From Owenia fusiformis (Eukaryota > Annelida > Polychaeta > Sabellida > Oweniidae), in the NCBI GenBank assembly GCA_903813345.2, contig CAIIXF020000004.1:350513-414512 (forward strand): a DNA stretch of 64,000 nt, read 5' to 3'. Both the position numbers and the translations under genes were made by a program. Positions 50,901 through 54,172 of this stretch are shown here, piece by piece; the first letter of the stretch is position 1, and every line of letters begins with the position of its first letter. The notes beneath the pieces were generated by a model. The model searched no databases and was not told the origin of the DNA. It saw nothing but the letters and a program-made list of their open reading frames with translations.

Positions 50901-52070
50901 TGCTAGTATAACACATTTTGTATTGTGTTGTGTTGTAGGACTAAGCTGCTTGTACAACACATTTTGTATTGTGTTGTGTTGTAGGACTAAGCTGCTTGTA
51001 TAACACATTTTGTATTGTGTTGTGTTGTAGGACTAAGCTGCTTGTATAACACATTTTGTATTGTGTTGTGTTGTAGGACTAAGCTGCTAGTATAACACAT
51101 TTTGTATTGTGTTGTGTTGTAGGACTAAGCTGCTTGTATAACACATTTTGTATTGTGTTGTGTTGTAGGACTAAGCTGCTTGTATAACACATTTTGTATT
51201 GTGTTGTGTTGTAGGACTAAGCTGCTAGTATAACACATTTTGTATTGTGTTGTGTTGTAGGACTAAGCTGCTTGTATAACACATTTTGTATTGTGTTGTG
51301 TTGTAGGACTAAGCTGCTTGTATAACACATTTTGTATTGTGTTGTGTTGTAGGACTAAGCTGCTTGTATAACACATTTTGTATTGTGTTGTGTTGTAGGA
51401 CTAAGCTGCTTGTATAACAGTCATTTTGTATTGTGTTGTGTTGTTCAGGATTGAAACAAATTAGGCTTAAGCAGATGTTATATAATATTGTACACCCTTA
51501 TCATACTCTCTTTCCAGTAAAAAATGAATATTATATTTAGTCCTGCTTTCTAGTATATTTGTACAATTTAATTCAGGCTCTCTTTCTTTGAATTTTTTCG
51601 ACATTGTATTCCAGGCTCTATAACCAATTGGAAGATGTTAAAGAGAAGAAACAGGTCCAAGAAAGAGTCAAACAGTACAAGGAGAACAGAGAAAAGGCAA
51701 AACATTGAATATTGTATTTTAGACCCAATGTCTTGATCATATTGTAAATTGTATTTCAGACTCTACAACCAGTTGGAAGATGTTAAAGAGAAGAAACAGG
51801 TCAAAGAAAGAGCCATACAGTACAAGGAGAACAGAGAAAAGGCAAAACATTGAATATTGTATTTTAGACCCAATGTCTTGATCATATTGTAAATTGTATT
51901 TCAGACTCTACAACCAGTTGGAAGATGTTAAAGAGAAGAAACAGGTCAAAGAAAGAGCCATACAGTACAAGGAGAACAGAGAAAAGGCAAAACAATTTCA
52001 CAATAAAGTTCAAAAAGCTTTAAAACGAAAATCTGTGGAAAGAAAAGATGGCCTAAGTAGCAAACCCTAG
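5813..52070 (+). CDS. CEP295: CEP295 orthologue, centriolar protein (spliced gene, 19 coding exons)
   Basis: CEP295 (KIAA1731, fly Ana1) acts at centrioles: it is needed for centriole-to-centrosome conversion and for loading later centriole proteins. Exons traced by GT-AG sites and phase: 5813-5933 (ATG at 5832), 6659-6859, 7277-7416, 7579-7676, 8067-8167, 9714-9854, 10822-10905, 11422-11521, 12968-13225, 32229-32453, 33964-34194, 36755-39571 (or an earlier acceptor), 42259-42372, 42806-42950, 43436-45410, 46555-47749, 47939-48022, 49877-49961, 51905-52070. They sum to 8262 nt, an exact multiple of 3, giving 2753 aa, close to the vertebrate length of about 2600. Landmarks seen: LSPNEEA near the N-terminus, basic coiled coil, PPPPPDPLANLE, YHLHGDV, FEDMY, HELSTIQEVE near residue 1180, EEPDLTFV near 2254, and the C-terminal ALMS-type RLYNQLEDVKEKKQ..KAKQFHNKV. 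Exon numbers used elsewhere count an unseen noncoding exon as 1. Family identity is secure; the exact use of repeated splice sites is inferred. Confidence 0.93.
6354..6719 (+). repeat. Three 122-bp tandem copies of the exon 3 acceptor and exon start
   Basis: The block TTTTCACATTCTAG|GTG..GAACAATCAAAA..AAATGCC occurs with exon-like starts at 6415, 6537 and 6659. Only the third is the real exon. The first two lack one base in the exon part, which puts a TAA in frame after six codons, and neither has a donor. They are decoy 3' splice sites. Confidence 0.9.
6659..6859 (+). CDS. CEP295: CEP295 exon 3
   Basis: 67 codons, phase 0 at both ends. It starts VREQSKLNALKIREAVKNEK and ends in HQSADDW. The segment is a continuous charged helix (LLQEYEKEKQEKLSKLQEDY), aligning with the vertebrate VREQERDIALQIRED block. 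Acceptor TTTTCTAG, donor TGG|GTATGT. Confidence 0.93.
7277..7416 (+). CDS. CEP295: CEP295 exon 4
   Basis: Starts DPKTEERYIVWQEDNKRAEA and continues as a Lys/Glu-rich helix to HIVAR, with a phase 2 exit. Acceptor TTTTGTCTAACAG, donor CAAG|GTATAT. Intron 3 before it (6860-7276) shows nothing notable. Confidence 0.92.
7579..7676 (+). CDS. CEP295: CEP295 exon 5
   Basis: Encodes KHAIEKERLRAARVAAMPPP followed by PPDPLANLEQSK. This polyproline block followed by an LE motif is a recognisable CEP295 landmark (vertebrate form SLPPPPPTLFENIE). Exits in phase 1. The following intron 7677-8066 shows nothing notable. Confidence 0.93.
8067..8167 (+). CDS. CEP295: CEP295 exon 6
   Basis: Encodes VKKSVQLTDLDAFSSTHYHL, then HGDVAVERAEAEEQ. 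THYHLH corresponds to the STYHHLH of vertebrate CEP295. The exon ends CAG|GTCAGA in phase 0, and a 33-bp array begins immediately after this donor. Confidence 0.93.
8168..8900. repeat. 22 copies of a 33-bp minisatellite starting at the exon 6 donor
   Basis: GGGTGACCATAAGATAACAC recurs from 8195 to 8888 at exactly 33 bp. The sequence of the exon-intron junction itself (AACAGGTCAGACATAACACA) resembles the unit (TACAGGGTGACCATAAGATAACACA), so the array looks seeded by the donor region. Because 33 is divisible by 3, long antisense open frames appear; these are artefacts. Confidence 0.95.
8901..9713. other. Remainder of CEP295 intron 6
   Basis: No gene is visible. Short inverted matches (GGCCCCCACGTGAT near 9174 against ATCACGTGGGGGCC near 9332, each near an AACGTCAC) suggest an old palindromic element, but I could not define its ends. 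Confidence 0.4.
9714..9854 (+). CDS. CEP295: CEP295 exon 7
   Basis: 47 codons, phase 0 to phase 0. Encodes GDARADAVDEEERIQYRQEE, then a helix ending HKHALKKVILKQ, matching the vertebrate RPDARLAAEEEAKR..FQAMKKIHLAQ block. Acceptor ATTCTCCAG, donor CAG|GTAGAT. Confidence 0.93.
10134..10657. mobile_element. Mariner-like MITE with ~150-bp terminal inverted repeats
   Basis: The element begins TA-CAGGATGTCCCGAAAGTATG and ends with the inverse, CATACTTTCCGAACAACCTG-TA. The arms match for about 150 bp (for example GATTTGCAAAGTATCATGGT against ACCATGATACTTTGCAAATC). A TA dinucleotide lies at each edge and C and G runs flank CTAGG. It has no coding capacity. It sits in CEP295 intron 7. Confidence 0.85.
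10822..10905 (+). CDS. CEP295: CEP295 exon 8
   Basis: 28 codons, phase 0 to phase 0: DYENILHDLSDLQREDVHRR, then QQLVTNIP. Equivalent to the vertebrate LMKELKQLQQEDLARRRQTV segment. Donor CCA|GTAAGT. The next intron (10906-11421) shows nothing notable. Confidence 0.92.
11422..11521 (+). CDS. CEP295: CEP295 exon 9
   Basis: Encodes RQIFQPPHRRVEQREDKQRQ, then LEERFEDMYMQAT. The FEDMY motif is conserved in CEP295. Acceptor TTTTCCAG, donor CAACAG|GTGAAA, phase 1. Confidence 0.93.
11838..12950. mobile_element. Dispersed element with (CCGT)n core, GGCTCACACAGTGAGCC type
   Basis: A perfect short palindrome (GGCTCAC-ACA-GTGAGCC) is followed within 40 bp by a CCGTCCGT microsatellite (about 11874-11945), then about 900 bp of AT-rich sequence rich in AGGTCAAA and GACCTTTG motifs. 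It has the same plan (palindrome, CCGT run, long tail) as the other CCGT-core family in this window but a different sequence. The right end is not defined. It fills CEP295 intron 9. Confidence 0.5.
12968..13225 (+). CDS. CEP295: CEP295 exon 10
   Basis: Encodes DFIGDMSLALDPHPVPATPS and an acidic, low-complexity linker ending LQKKKPG, phase 1 to phase 1. A second acceptor, CATAG|GTGACATG at 12977, is 9 nt downstream in the same phase and would drop three residues (DFI). The next intron is 19 kb and holds the nested gene pair. Confidence 0.88.
14041..16000. other. Interior of the long-inverted-repeat element, no gene seen
   Basis: AT-rich sequence with no recognisable coding region, tandem repeat or RNA gene. 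A 110-codon frame at 14613-14945 has no family features. Confidence 0.5.
15990..16051 (+). promoter_or_regulatory. Promoter-like cluster inside the 5.5-kb element
   Basis: A GC-rich palindromic box, TGCGCAGGCGCA (close to the NRF1 consensus), lies about 25 bp before TATATAAA (16017-16024). About 26 bp further on is a strong donor, CAGAG|GTAAGT (16051). The spacing suits a core promoter with a very short first exon. No downstream coding exon was found, so this is a suggestion only. Confidence 0.3.
16968..17509. mobile_element. Near-perfect palindrome, two ~255-bp arms with a ~33-bp spacer
   Basis: The left arm 16968-17222 (TATACCACTGGTGGTCCACT ... AAGTTACATAAACGGTTT) is the inverse of 17256-17509. 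The arms differ by scattered substitutions only. The ends read TATA-C-CACTGGTG. The structure is that of a foldback element and could form a long hairpin in DNA or RNA. The open frames on both strands are mirror images and not genes. Confidence 0.88.
19249..19254 (-). terminator. Poly(A) signal AATAAA for the 782-aa NTase gene
   Basis: AATAAA on the - strand about 170 nt after the stop codon at 19423. The same hexamer is kept in the paralogue (27198-27203). The 5.5-kb insertion begins 16 bp beyond it, about where cleavage would occur. Confidence 0.55.
19423..21771 (-). CDS. Nucleotidyltransferase-like (DUF294/GlnD-type) protein with TPR-like C-terminus, paralogue A
   Basis: A single open frame of 782 aa in CEP295 intron 10, antisense to it. 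Residues 195-217 read MVGLGSMARGESTPYSDLEY: a G-S pair (199-200), then S-D-L-E with D211 and E213. That is the nucleotidyltransferase pattern of the DUF294/PII-uridylyltransferase N-terminal family. The later block ATIISTAIRIFGDENLFLDF also fits that family. Residues 30-70 and about 600-780 look like TPR helices (ALLHLEDYKTALKYLPKL). No signal peptide or membrane segment is seen. A 16-nt 5' leader follows a good acceptor (ATATTTGCAG at 21797-21788), so a noncoding first exon lies further up. An internal IIxSSNLYxQE repeat is unique to this copy. Substrate and role are unknown; such proteins are often lineage-expanded in invertebrates, and an immune or signalling role would be speculation. Confidence 0.85.
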   Translation of the reverse strand: MDPLQKIEENFAKELCSSRKEVFRDHEKEGIILTLMGDTYKRRCIDKSTEREHYVNATALYNAAFVRLENAGEKGPNHQRYREHIVTSCEQIETLYCDNILGGNIYCVKKGINQAKIDELEKYRRHLKVRVKRLEKVWEECPKPENKRKPRFEQRMNQLTQLICKQNTKFVKEFSAELMEQSVSVCGPPPCKFTMVGLGSMARGESTPYSDLEYLFLTESDKHDEYYLNLHFHFQLQVLNLGQTPLPAMGIQSLNDFYNEKESNDFYDDVTPSGFKLDGNMPWASKTPPGHKATELKPPLKLIGTPTYMAELSTTKADRIHGYHLATIISTAIRIFGDENLFLDFQNQINMTRRGENPEFVRQICLERMHEDCQKYKFNLNDCSSKNVKKDYYRFPSTFINNMKDLHMLDVTSPWEIIRELQRQSLLTSEQCSHLYFMINVAIGMRLLTYCTKNQQHETIIGSSNLYIQEQIETKTIIESSNLYVQEHKYCMDSSPSKVWRQSILIPHDRLMQSYFLRFLSITDCIECGMATKPSSMIMYCQCKGCILLVKVKTYIGPDDIIYEPEEIIESIEQSWHVLAGIIRQIDYNGLAQLCHFLKGDFKSVHILMNKRLKQTHSMPNKLKSRHLLSAAILNLNMGNISAGLQQIDAAIKVCLPDEPSFHYNLMMMKLKWHTKLKDYPSVVLCFDDMRKFKAYNNLPECERTVVGQFYTNALLHLEDYKTALKYLPKLKGDYAMLFGESSEEYKWTLESMFTCYTALGRVKETEKVENMLKRMKLQGIN
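22640..23460. repeat. Eight copies of a ~104-bp tandem repeat
   Basis: GAGTCTTCATATACAAT recurs at about 22652, 22761, 22865, 22969, 23078, 23180, 23284 and 23388. Each is followed by TTGACCTTTGCCATTACTTT and CAATCTGGATAGTACTATG. The array is absent from segmental copy 2, so it expanded after the duplication or was lost there. Confidence 0.9.
24720..25788. mobile_element. Pogo/Tigger-like MITE, ~1.07 kb
   Basis: The left end is TA-CAGTAAAACCTGTCTAATC and the right end is the inverse of CAGTAGAACCTGTATATCTG-TA. The internal ends carry repeated GTTCAGATTA/GGTGTTCAGATT motifs in opposite orientations. TA duplications lie at each edge. It has no transposase frame. The equivalent point in segmental copy 2 (about 32,010-32,016) lacks it, so it inserted after the duplication. 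Confidence 0.8.
25873..26945. mobile_element. CCGT-core dispersed element C, on the segmental duplication junction
   Basis: Begins ATCCCACTGAACGAAGTTCG, where GAAC-GAA-GTTC is a palindrome. A CCGT/CGTT microsatellite follows (25,910-25,970), then CAATAACTCAAATACC and about seven ~128-bp units, each with a GATGGATTTGGTTCAAATTT core and an AAAATGG..CCATTTT palindrome. It lies exactly between the right end of duplication copy 1 and the left end of copy 2. Confidence 0.75.
27198..27203 (-). terminator. Poly(A) signal AATAAA for the 763-aa NTase gene
   Basis: Canonical AATAAA on the - strand about 185 nt past the stop codon, at the same place as in paralogue A. Confidence 0.55.
27386..29677 (-). 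CDS. Nucleotidyltransferase-like (DUF294/GlnD-type) protein with TPR-like C-terminus, paralogue B
   Basis: A single 763-aa open frame, clearly a duplicate of the 782-aa gene 6 kb away; most residues are the same by eye. The catalytic pattern is kept (GLGSMARGESTPYSDLEYLF, with G202, S203, D214 and E216), as are MPWASKTPPGHKATELKPPL and the TPR-like end (DNKTALEYLPKL). It has three extra residues (IEE) near the start and lacks the doubled IIxSSNLYxQE segment. The C-terminal 200 residues diverge more than the nucleotidyltransferase part. The 5' leader acceptor (ATATTTGCAG) is conserved. Both copies being open suggests both are functional; substrate unknown. Confidence 0.85.
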   Translation of the reverse strand: MDPLKKIEEIEENLAKELCSLRKEVFRDHEKEGIILTAMGDTYKRRCINKSTEREHYVNATALYNAALVRLENAPEKGHNHQRYSKLIVTSCVQIETLYCDNILGGNIYCVKKGINQTKIDDLEKYRHHLKVRVKRLEKVWDKCPKPEDKRKPRFEHRKNQLTQLICKQNTKFVKEFSAELMEQSISVCGPPPCKITMVGLGSMARGESTPYSDLEYLFLTESDKHDEYFLNLHFHFLLQVLNLGQTPLPAMGIQSLNDFYNEKESNDFYDDVTPSGFKLDGNMPWASKTPPGHKATELKPPLKLIGTPTYMAELSTTEADKKHGYHLATIISTATRILGDENLFLDFQKQINTTRRGENPEFIRQICLERMHEDCQKYKFNFDDWSSKNVKKDYYRFPSTFINNMKDLHMLDVTSPWEIIRELQRQSILTSEQCSHLYFMINVAIGIRLLTYCTKNQQHESIIELNPYHQENNAYCMDSLSPSKVLRECLRIPHIRLMQSYLLRLQSINYCIKSGMATKPSSMIMYCQCKVCILQVKIKTCIGPDDIIYEPEEMIESLEQSWHVLAGNIRQNNCYDLAQFCRIVKGDLKSAHILMNKKPIQTNNMTNNLTTQDMFAAISNLKMGNDSAALQQTDAAIKVCPPNIPGLLLYLKYIKLHCHSRLQDYHSVVLCFEDMTKLKPYNNLPEYERAYVGKLYTDALINIGDNKTALEYLPKLKEDYAELFGETSEEYKQTLERLLTCYMVLGRIQEAEKVQNMLKRTK
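30945..31140. mobile_element. Small inverted-repeat insertion unique to duplication copy 2
   Basis: The ends TCGGGCCTCGTGCAAA and GCACGGGGCCTGA are inverse to each other. The interior is full of CGAGC/GCTCG and CGTAC words in both orientations. The paralogous region of copy 1 has no equivalent. Confidence 0.55.
32229..32453 (+). CDS. CEP295: CEP295 exon 11
   Basis: Encodes DAVLKKLLTKIKSQRDDWLT, then an acidic linker ending EVQGSEIS. It aligns with the vertebrate VLFKKLLNKIRSQKSLW block. Phase 1 at both ends. The donor TTTCAG|GTTCTT is weak at +3 to +6, but its phase agrees with exon 12. Confidence 0.88.
32637..33799. mobile_element. CCGT-core dispersed element A
   Basis: Begins ATTATCCCATCGAACGAAGT, followed by (CCGT/ACGT)n at 32,680-32,750 and CAATAACTCAAATACCGTTG. 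About five ~125-bp units follow, each with TAACTCGAAAAGTAGTGGAG and GGCGGCCATTTT/AAAATGGCCGCC palindromes. It ends GTTCGATGGGATTCGCTACG ... GTTGTTCTGGT. The 12-mer ATCCCATCGAAC near the start reappears inverted (GTTCGATGGGAT) near the end. Noncoding. It lies in CEP295 intron 11. Confidence 0.8.
33964..34194 (+). CDS. CEP295: CEP295 exon 12
   Basis: Encodes DTVSADSISQYPISQKTSST and further Ser/Gln-rich sequence to RLIETVRKSQ, phase 1 to phase 1. Acceptor TCTTCTTCAG, donor CACAAG|GTAAAG. The last G joins AC at any acceptor of the following array to give the same Asp codon. Confidence 0.9.
34332..36818 (+). repeat. 26 copies of a 96-bp unit carrying the exon 13 acceptor and exon start
   Basis: Each unit is about 32 bp of intron end (CATATACATTTGTATTACAG) plus about 64 bp of exon start (ACCCATTCTCTCTGAGACAG onward). 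Acceptors recur every 96 bp from 34356 to 35508 (copies 1-13) and 35603 to 36755 (copies 14-26). 96 is divisible by 3 and the intron part has no stop, so the array is open as a 32-aa repeat, DPFSLRQPYDDAIEVLESLQ plus RHNTINIYICIT. Copy 13 lost one base (GTTGAATC for GTTAGAATC), shifting the frame and causing a stop at 35617. Confidence 0.96.
36755..39571 (+). CDS. CEP295: CEP295 exon 13 (giant exon; minimum form from the last acceptor)
   Basis: 939 codons from the last of the 26 acceptors. It opens DPFSLRQPYDDAIEVLESLQ and runs into RQQQELEEHQRDRK. Residues about 670-752 form a strong coiled coil (HQREILERHRIIEERELKRK). Then follow Gln/Pro/Ser-rich linker, a second helix (EEIARIQRLQQHQMKLIQKH), and NVQFHELSTIQEVETP near residue 1180, equivalent to the vertebrate HELSAIQEVESP. 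The end is VAKYLAQAQQKRQ and THFSDIAG. Acceptors 14-25 would add 1-12 in-frame 32-aa repeats; acceptors 1-13 would meet the frameshift. Donor GCAG|GTAAAT, phase 1. Confidence 0.9.
39560..42003 (+). repeat. 31 copies of a 79-bp unit carrying the exon 13 end and donor
   Basis: TCTGATATTGCAG|GTAAATC recurs every 79 bp, with exon-end positions 39571, 39650 ... 41941. All 31 spacings are exact; the last copy has GAAG in place of GCAG. Units vary at a few sites (GATATT/GATGTT, GGCATAC/GGTATAC/GCGTATAC, ACCTTAG/ATCTTAG), and pairs of variants recur together, suggesting expansion by two-unit blocks. Reading through the first donor meets a stop after 16 codons. Confidence 0.97.
42259..42372 (+). CDS. 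CEP295: CEP295 exon 14
   Basis: Encodes GSLEDGFHPDTSGISLQSTA, then EKQKPGRLFTLDHTQSTL. Phase 1 to phase 1. Acceptor CATAAAAG, donor TTAG|GTAGGT. The acceptor is weak in pyrimidines, but the frame agrees with both neighbours. The following intron (42373-42805) shows nothing notable. Confidence 0.82.
42806..42950 (+). CDS. CEP295: CEP295 exon 15
   Basis: Encodes GDELSQYPLDETTTSMQSQK, ending SPREHQDAER. Phase 1 in, phase 2 out. Acceptor GTTTGTTATAG, donor GAAAG|GTAAGT. The intron after it (42951-43435) has no feature I recognise. Confidence 0.87.
43436..45410 (+). CDS. CEP295: CEP295 exon 16 (Gln-rich)
   Basis: 658 codons of low-complexity, Ser/Gln/Pro-rich linker starting LRHVYKPLDETQETHTSILS, followed by NTIVEKYLSQAKAQQQ, which echoes the VAKYLAQAQQK of exon 13. 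A coding minisatellite (SQQGQSPQSM) occupies 43790-44180. The exit is phase 0 at GGAG|GTAAGA. Presumed disordered. Confidence 0.88.
43790..44180 (+). repeat. Coding minisatellite, 30-bp unit SQQGQSPQSM
   Basis: Units of SQQGQSPQSM alternate with SQQGM, and a larger block (MPQQYLSQAI.QKGMFHQGI) occurs twice, so the array grew by at least two unit sizes. All copies keep the CEP295 frame. Confidence 0.9.
45589..46172. mobile_element. MITE with ~36-bp inverted repeats, TTCGTAA-rich
   Basis: The left end CCCGTTTTTGTACCGTTCTT is mirrored at 46,139-46,172. The edges read CCTGGGA and CCTGGAA, a possible ~7-bp target duplication. The interior has many TTCGTAA and TTACGAA words. No coding capacity; in CEP295 intron 16. 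Confidence 0.8.
46555..47749 (+). CDS. CEP295: CEP295 exon 17
   Basis: 398 codons. The start VTREATGISEEPDLTFVTVT holds the EEPDL(T/L)V motif of CEP295 C-termini. A 24-bp coding minisatellite follows, then Asn/Ser-rich linker, then a basic end (GLRARINEMRDSDNRRKLQ) leading into the ALMS-type region. Phase 0 in, phase 1 out. Acceptor GATAATAG, donor CAAG|GTATTA. Confidence 0.9.
46678..47037 (+). repeat. Coding minisatellite, 15 x 24 bp (DQPNTPVM)
   Basis: Fifteen exact-length units encode D/G-Q-P/S-N-T/S-P-V-M. Each unit supplies one TP or SP dipeptide, a minimal proline-directed kinase site. Frames on the other strand are shadows. Confidence 0.95.
47939..48022 (+). CDS. CEP295: CEP295 exon 18
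   Basis: 28 codons: EVIVTVPPATWDSGSEENLP, then VSGQPKSK. Phase 1 to phase 1. Acceptor TTGTTTTCCAG, donor TAAAG|GTATGG. Confidence 0.85.
48023..49376. other. First part of CEP295 intron 18
   Basis: AT-rich sequence with no gene, repeat array or palindrome that I can recognise. Confidence 0.5.
49380..49865. repeat. Nine copies of a ~51-bp repeat just before exon 19
   Basis: GAGGCCTAGTTTAGTAGTTT recurs at about 49409, 49460, 49530, 49581, 49632, 49683, 49739, 49790 and 49841. Each unit holds ATTACTGAAC, a plausible branch-point-like word. The last copy runs to within 20 bp of the exon 19 acceptor. Confidence 0.92.
49877..49961 (+). CDS. CEP295: CEP295 exon 19
   Basis: Encodes VDSGKMSSAVTTGTIRKKAA, then KEMYKRTER, the start of the ALMS-type C-terminal region. 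Phase 1 in, phase 2 out (AG). Acceptor TGTTTTTCTAG, donor GAAAG|GTAGGA. Tandem arrays lie on both sides. Confidence 0.9.
49962..51440. repeat. 32 copies of a 46-bp repeat starting at the exon 19 donor
   Basis: GTAGGACTAAGCTGCTTGTA recurs every 46 bp from 50015 to 51395, after a first 53-bp unit that begins with the real donor GTAGGACTA at 49962. The array fills most of intron 19. Each unit repeats the donor-like GTAGGA and a GT-rich tract. Confidence 0.96.
51615..51708 (+). CDS. CEP295: CEP295 alternative terminal exon, copy 1 (short)
   Basis: Acceptor ATTGTATTCCAG. In phase with exon 19, encoding (R)LYNQLEDVKEKKQVQERVKQ, then YKENREKAKH and a stop. It would give a CEP295 lacking the last 23 residues. 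No poly(A) signal follows it, so use would need the shared 3' end. Confidence 0.5.
51760..51853 (+). CDS. CEP295: CEP295 alternative terminal exon, copy 2 (short)
   Basis: Acceptor TTGTATTTCAG. Encodes the same helix as copy 3 up to KENREKAKH, then TGA. In phase with exon 19. Confidence 0.5.
51905..52070 (+). CDS. CEP295: CEP295 terminal exon, copy 3 (full-length end)
   Basis: Encodes (R)LYNQLEDVKEKKQVKERAIQ, then YKENREKAKQFHNKVQKALK and a basic tail ending SSKP, with TAG at 52068. It matches the vertebrate RLYNQLAEVKQQKEEK..KEFHKKTLEKLR end of CEP295, the ALMS-type motif used for centrosome targeting in the family. Confidence 0.93.
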
Positions 52071-52256
52071 TTGTTATAGAGATGATGAGCATTCCATTGA
52101 TATGCTTACCAAGAAAATTATTTATTGTGGTACAAGGACATGTTGTACAATGAAGTAGAACTGTACACTTGACTTGGCCAAATGTAGGCTACTGTATATG
52201 AGATTATTTTACTTAAGTTGAATGTGTGATTAGTTAATTATATGAATAATATATAA

Positions 52257-52262
52257 ATTAAA
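52257..52262 (+). terminator. Candidate CEP295 poly(A) signal ATTAAA
   Basis: The common variant hexamer, 187 nt after the stop codon. No AATAAA occurs nearby, so this is the best candidate. Confidence 0.4.
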
Positions 52263-52930
52263 AGATATGTATTTTCTTCAGTGTCTATGTTTAGGCTACC
52301 AAATAGAAGTGGTGCCATATTGATATACAGCCAACATTTTTGTCACTGAAATTTGGAGTATGTAACAAAATGTTACATTTTTTAATTTGCAATATCAGCT
52401 ATTACTGTTCAAAGACAGTAGGAACCATTTTGTCATGTTAACCCTTGTTGAATAGTCATTTGGATATATTTACCGCTGATGATACATGCGTACATATTGC
52501 AATACCCACTGCCGTTTGTAGTAGGAAGAACATTAATTTCACAAAGGACCGTGAGTTGTATGTAGAATGAATCGTGGATTTTTTCATGCATTTCGGTTGT
52601 GTTTTATCTGAAATACTCCAAGACTCTTAAAAGTATTTTATTGACTATGATGGCACCATATAATGTAATCCCAAAAAATATTTCTTATTTTCAAAGATTA
52701 TCTGTGGATTTACAACCAGATATTTTCATTTCTAAACTTCAGTCACTTCTCACTTGGGTCACTTCGAATCATTGATAATCAACGCTTTTGAATAATATAA
52801 ATGCTGTTTTAAATAAGTTTTATGTATGCCAATAATCTGAACGCATTTCTTAATCCCTATAATATTCTTTTGGAGGAGTTTCTCATAGAATCCAATGGTA
52901 TTGTTCCAAGTAGATTTTGAGATAACACGT

Positions 52931-52987
52931 AATACACACCTTATTGGGTTGTGATATAAACCAACACAACCCAATAAGGTGTGTATT
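52931..52987. repeat. Perfect 23-bp hairpin with an 11-nt loop
   Basis: AATACACACCTTATTGGGTTGTG (52931-52953) is exactly mirrored at 52965-52987. It lies about 0.9 kb past the CEP295 stop. A miRNA-like or foldback origin cannot be told apart. Confidence 0.8.
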
Positions 52988-53964
52988 GAAAATCTACTCT
53001 CCCGATTCATTCTACTTTCAATTCGCGGTCATTTCAGTTTTCTTGGAAAATAGTATTAAGTACGGGGATTTTTAACAGTTTGACATACTATGGAACAATA
53101 TGAGACCATAATATTTTAAAGTGGAGACCACCTGCTAACTTGCTGTCTGTTTTAATTGAATATTCATTTTTTATTCATAGAAAAACATTTGAAAGCAGTT
53201 ACATTAACGTTAATGTAATATCATCATGTCAGGTCACAGCCTTGTATCACTTGCGTTCAATCACAAAAAATGATTGAGATTTATTTTTGATGTTTTTACC
53301 ACTTATTAACAAGTTGCTCTCAATGATATTCATAGTTTGAAAACAAGTGGTGATAAGTATCAGAATGCAGATAGCTTTTTCAGTGAACAATTGTCCTTTT
53401 CTGTCGTACAGTAGCAGACATCCGCGTTTGACATGTTTGAATAGAGTGATTAATTGAGAAATACCAGATATTGAATGAAGTAAGTGGGCCTGACATTTTA
53501 ACTGGTTTATACTTATTATGCTGAAATTCTAGGAAATAACACTTATTCTTTTACAATGGTGTGGAAGTTACTATGGTTATATTGAATACAATTCACATGG
53601 TGAAATCAGTACATCACTATTGATGTTGTATTGTATTCTGAGAGAAGGAAATGCTTTTATTGAAATCGGTAATTTTTATCTCATACTATGTCCTACATAA
53701 CACTTAGAAATGCGTAAACAACAATCGGAGTTATCGACAACAATCACTGTGTAGAGTGTAAAAATAATATAGGCTTTAGAAATACAAATGTAGTGACTCA
53801 TTCGAATAAAAGTCATTATGATACTGTTTTTTTTAAATATACTTCATTTTTACAGTTAATTAAAAATGTAAACGATTCTGTAAATTTTGACGAAGCCAAA
53901 TGTCTGATAAAAAATCAGATCAAAAGGAAAGGTTGGACTGTCTGTTGTGCTTCTTGAAGTACCA

Positions 53965-54172
53965 GATTTGTCGTCCTAGTGTTACCCATTGTGTTGTCGA
54001 AGTGTTACACATTGTGTCGTCCTAGCGTTACCTCTTGTGTTGCCCTAGTGTTACCCATTATGTTGCCCTAGTGTTACCCATTGTGTTATCCTAGTGTTAC
54101 CCATTGTATTGTCCTAATATTACCAATTGTGTTGTCCTAGTGTTACCTATTGTGTTGTCAAAGTGTTACCCA
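53965..54172. repeat. 23-bp minisatellite, left part
   Basis: Units of GTTGTCCTAGTGTTACCCATT type, about 23 bp. The array is cut by a CCGT-core element and continues at 55,138. Confidence 0.88.

Larger units (their letters stand above)
51604..52010 (+). repeat. Tandem triplication (145 bp) of the last-exon acceptor and coding start
   Basis: Exon-like starts at 51615, 51760 and 51905 are spaced exactly 145 bp. Copies 1 and 2 run into TGA (51706-51708; 51851-51853) after AKH. Only copy 3 continues to QFHNKVQKALKRK and the full end. Copies 2 and 3 are nearly identical; copy 1 differs (GGCTCTATAACCAATTGG; VQERVKQ for VKERAIQ). Confidence 0.95.
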
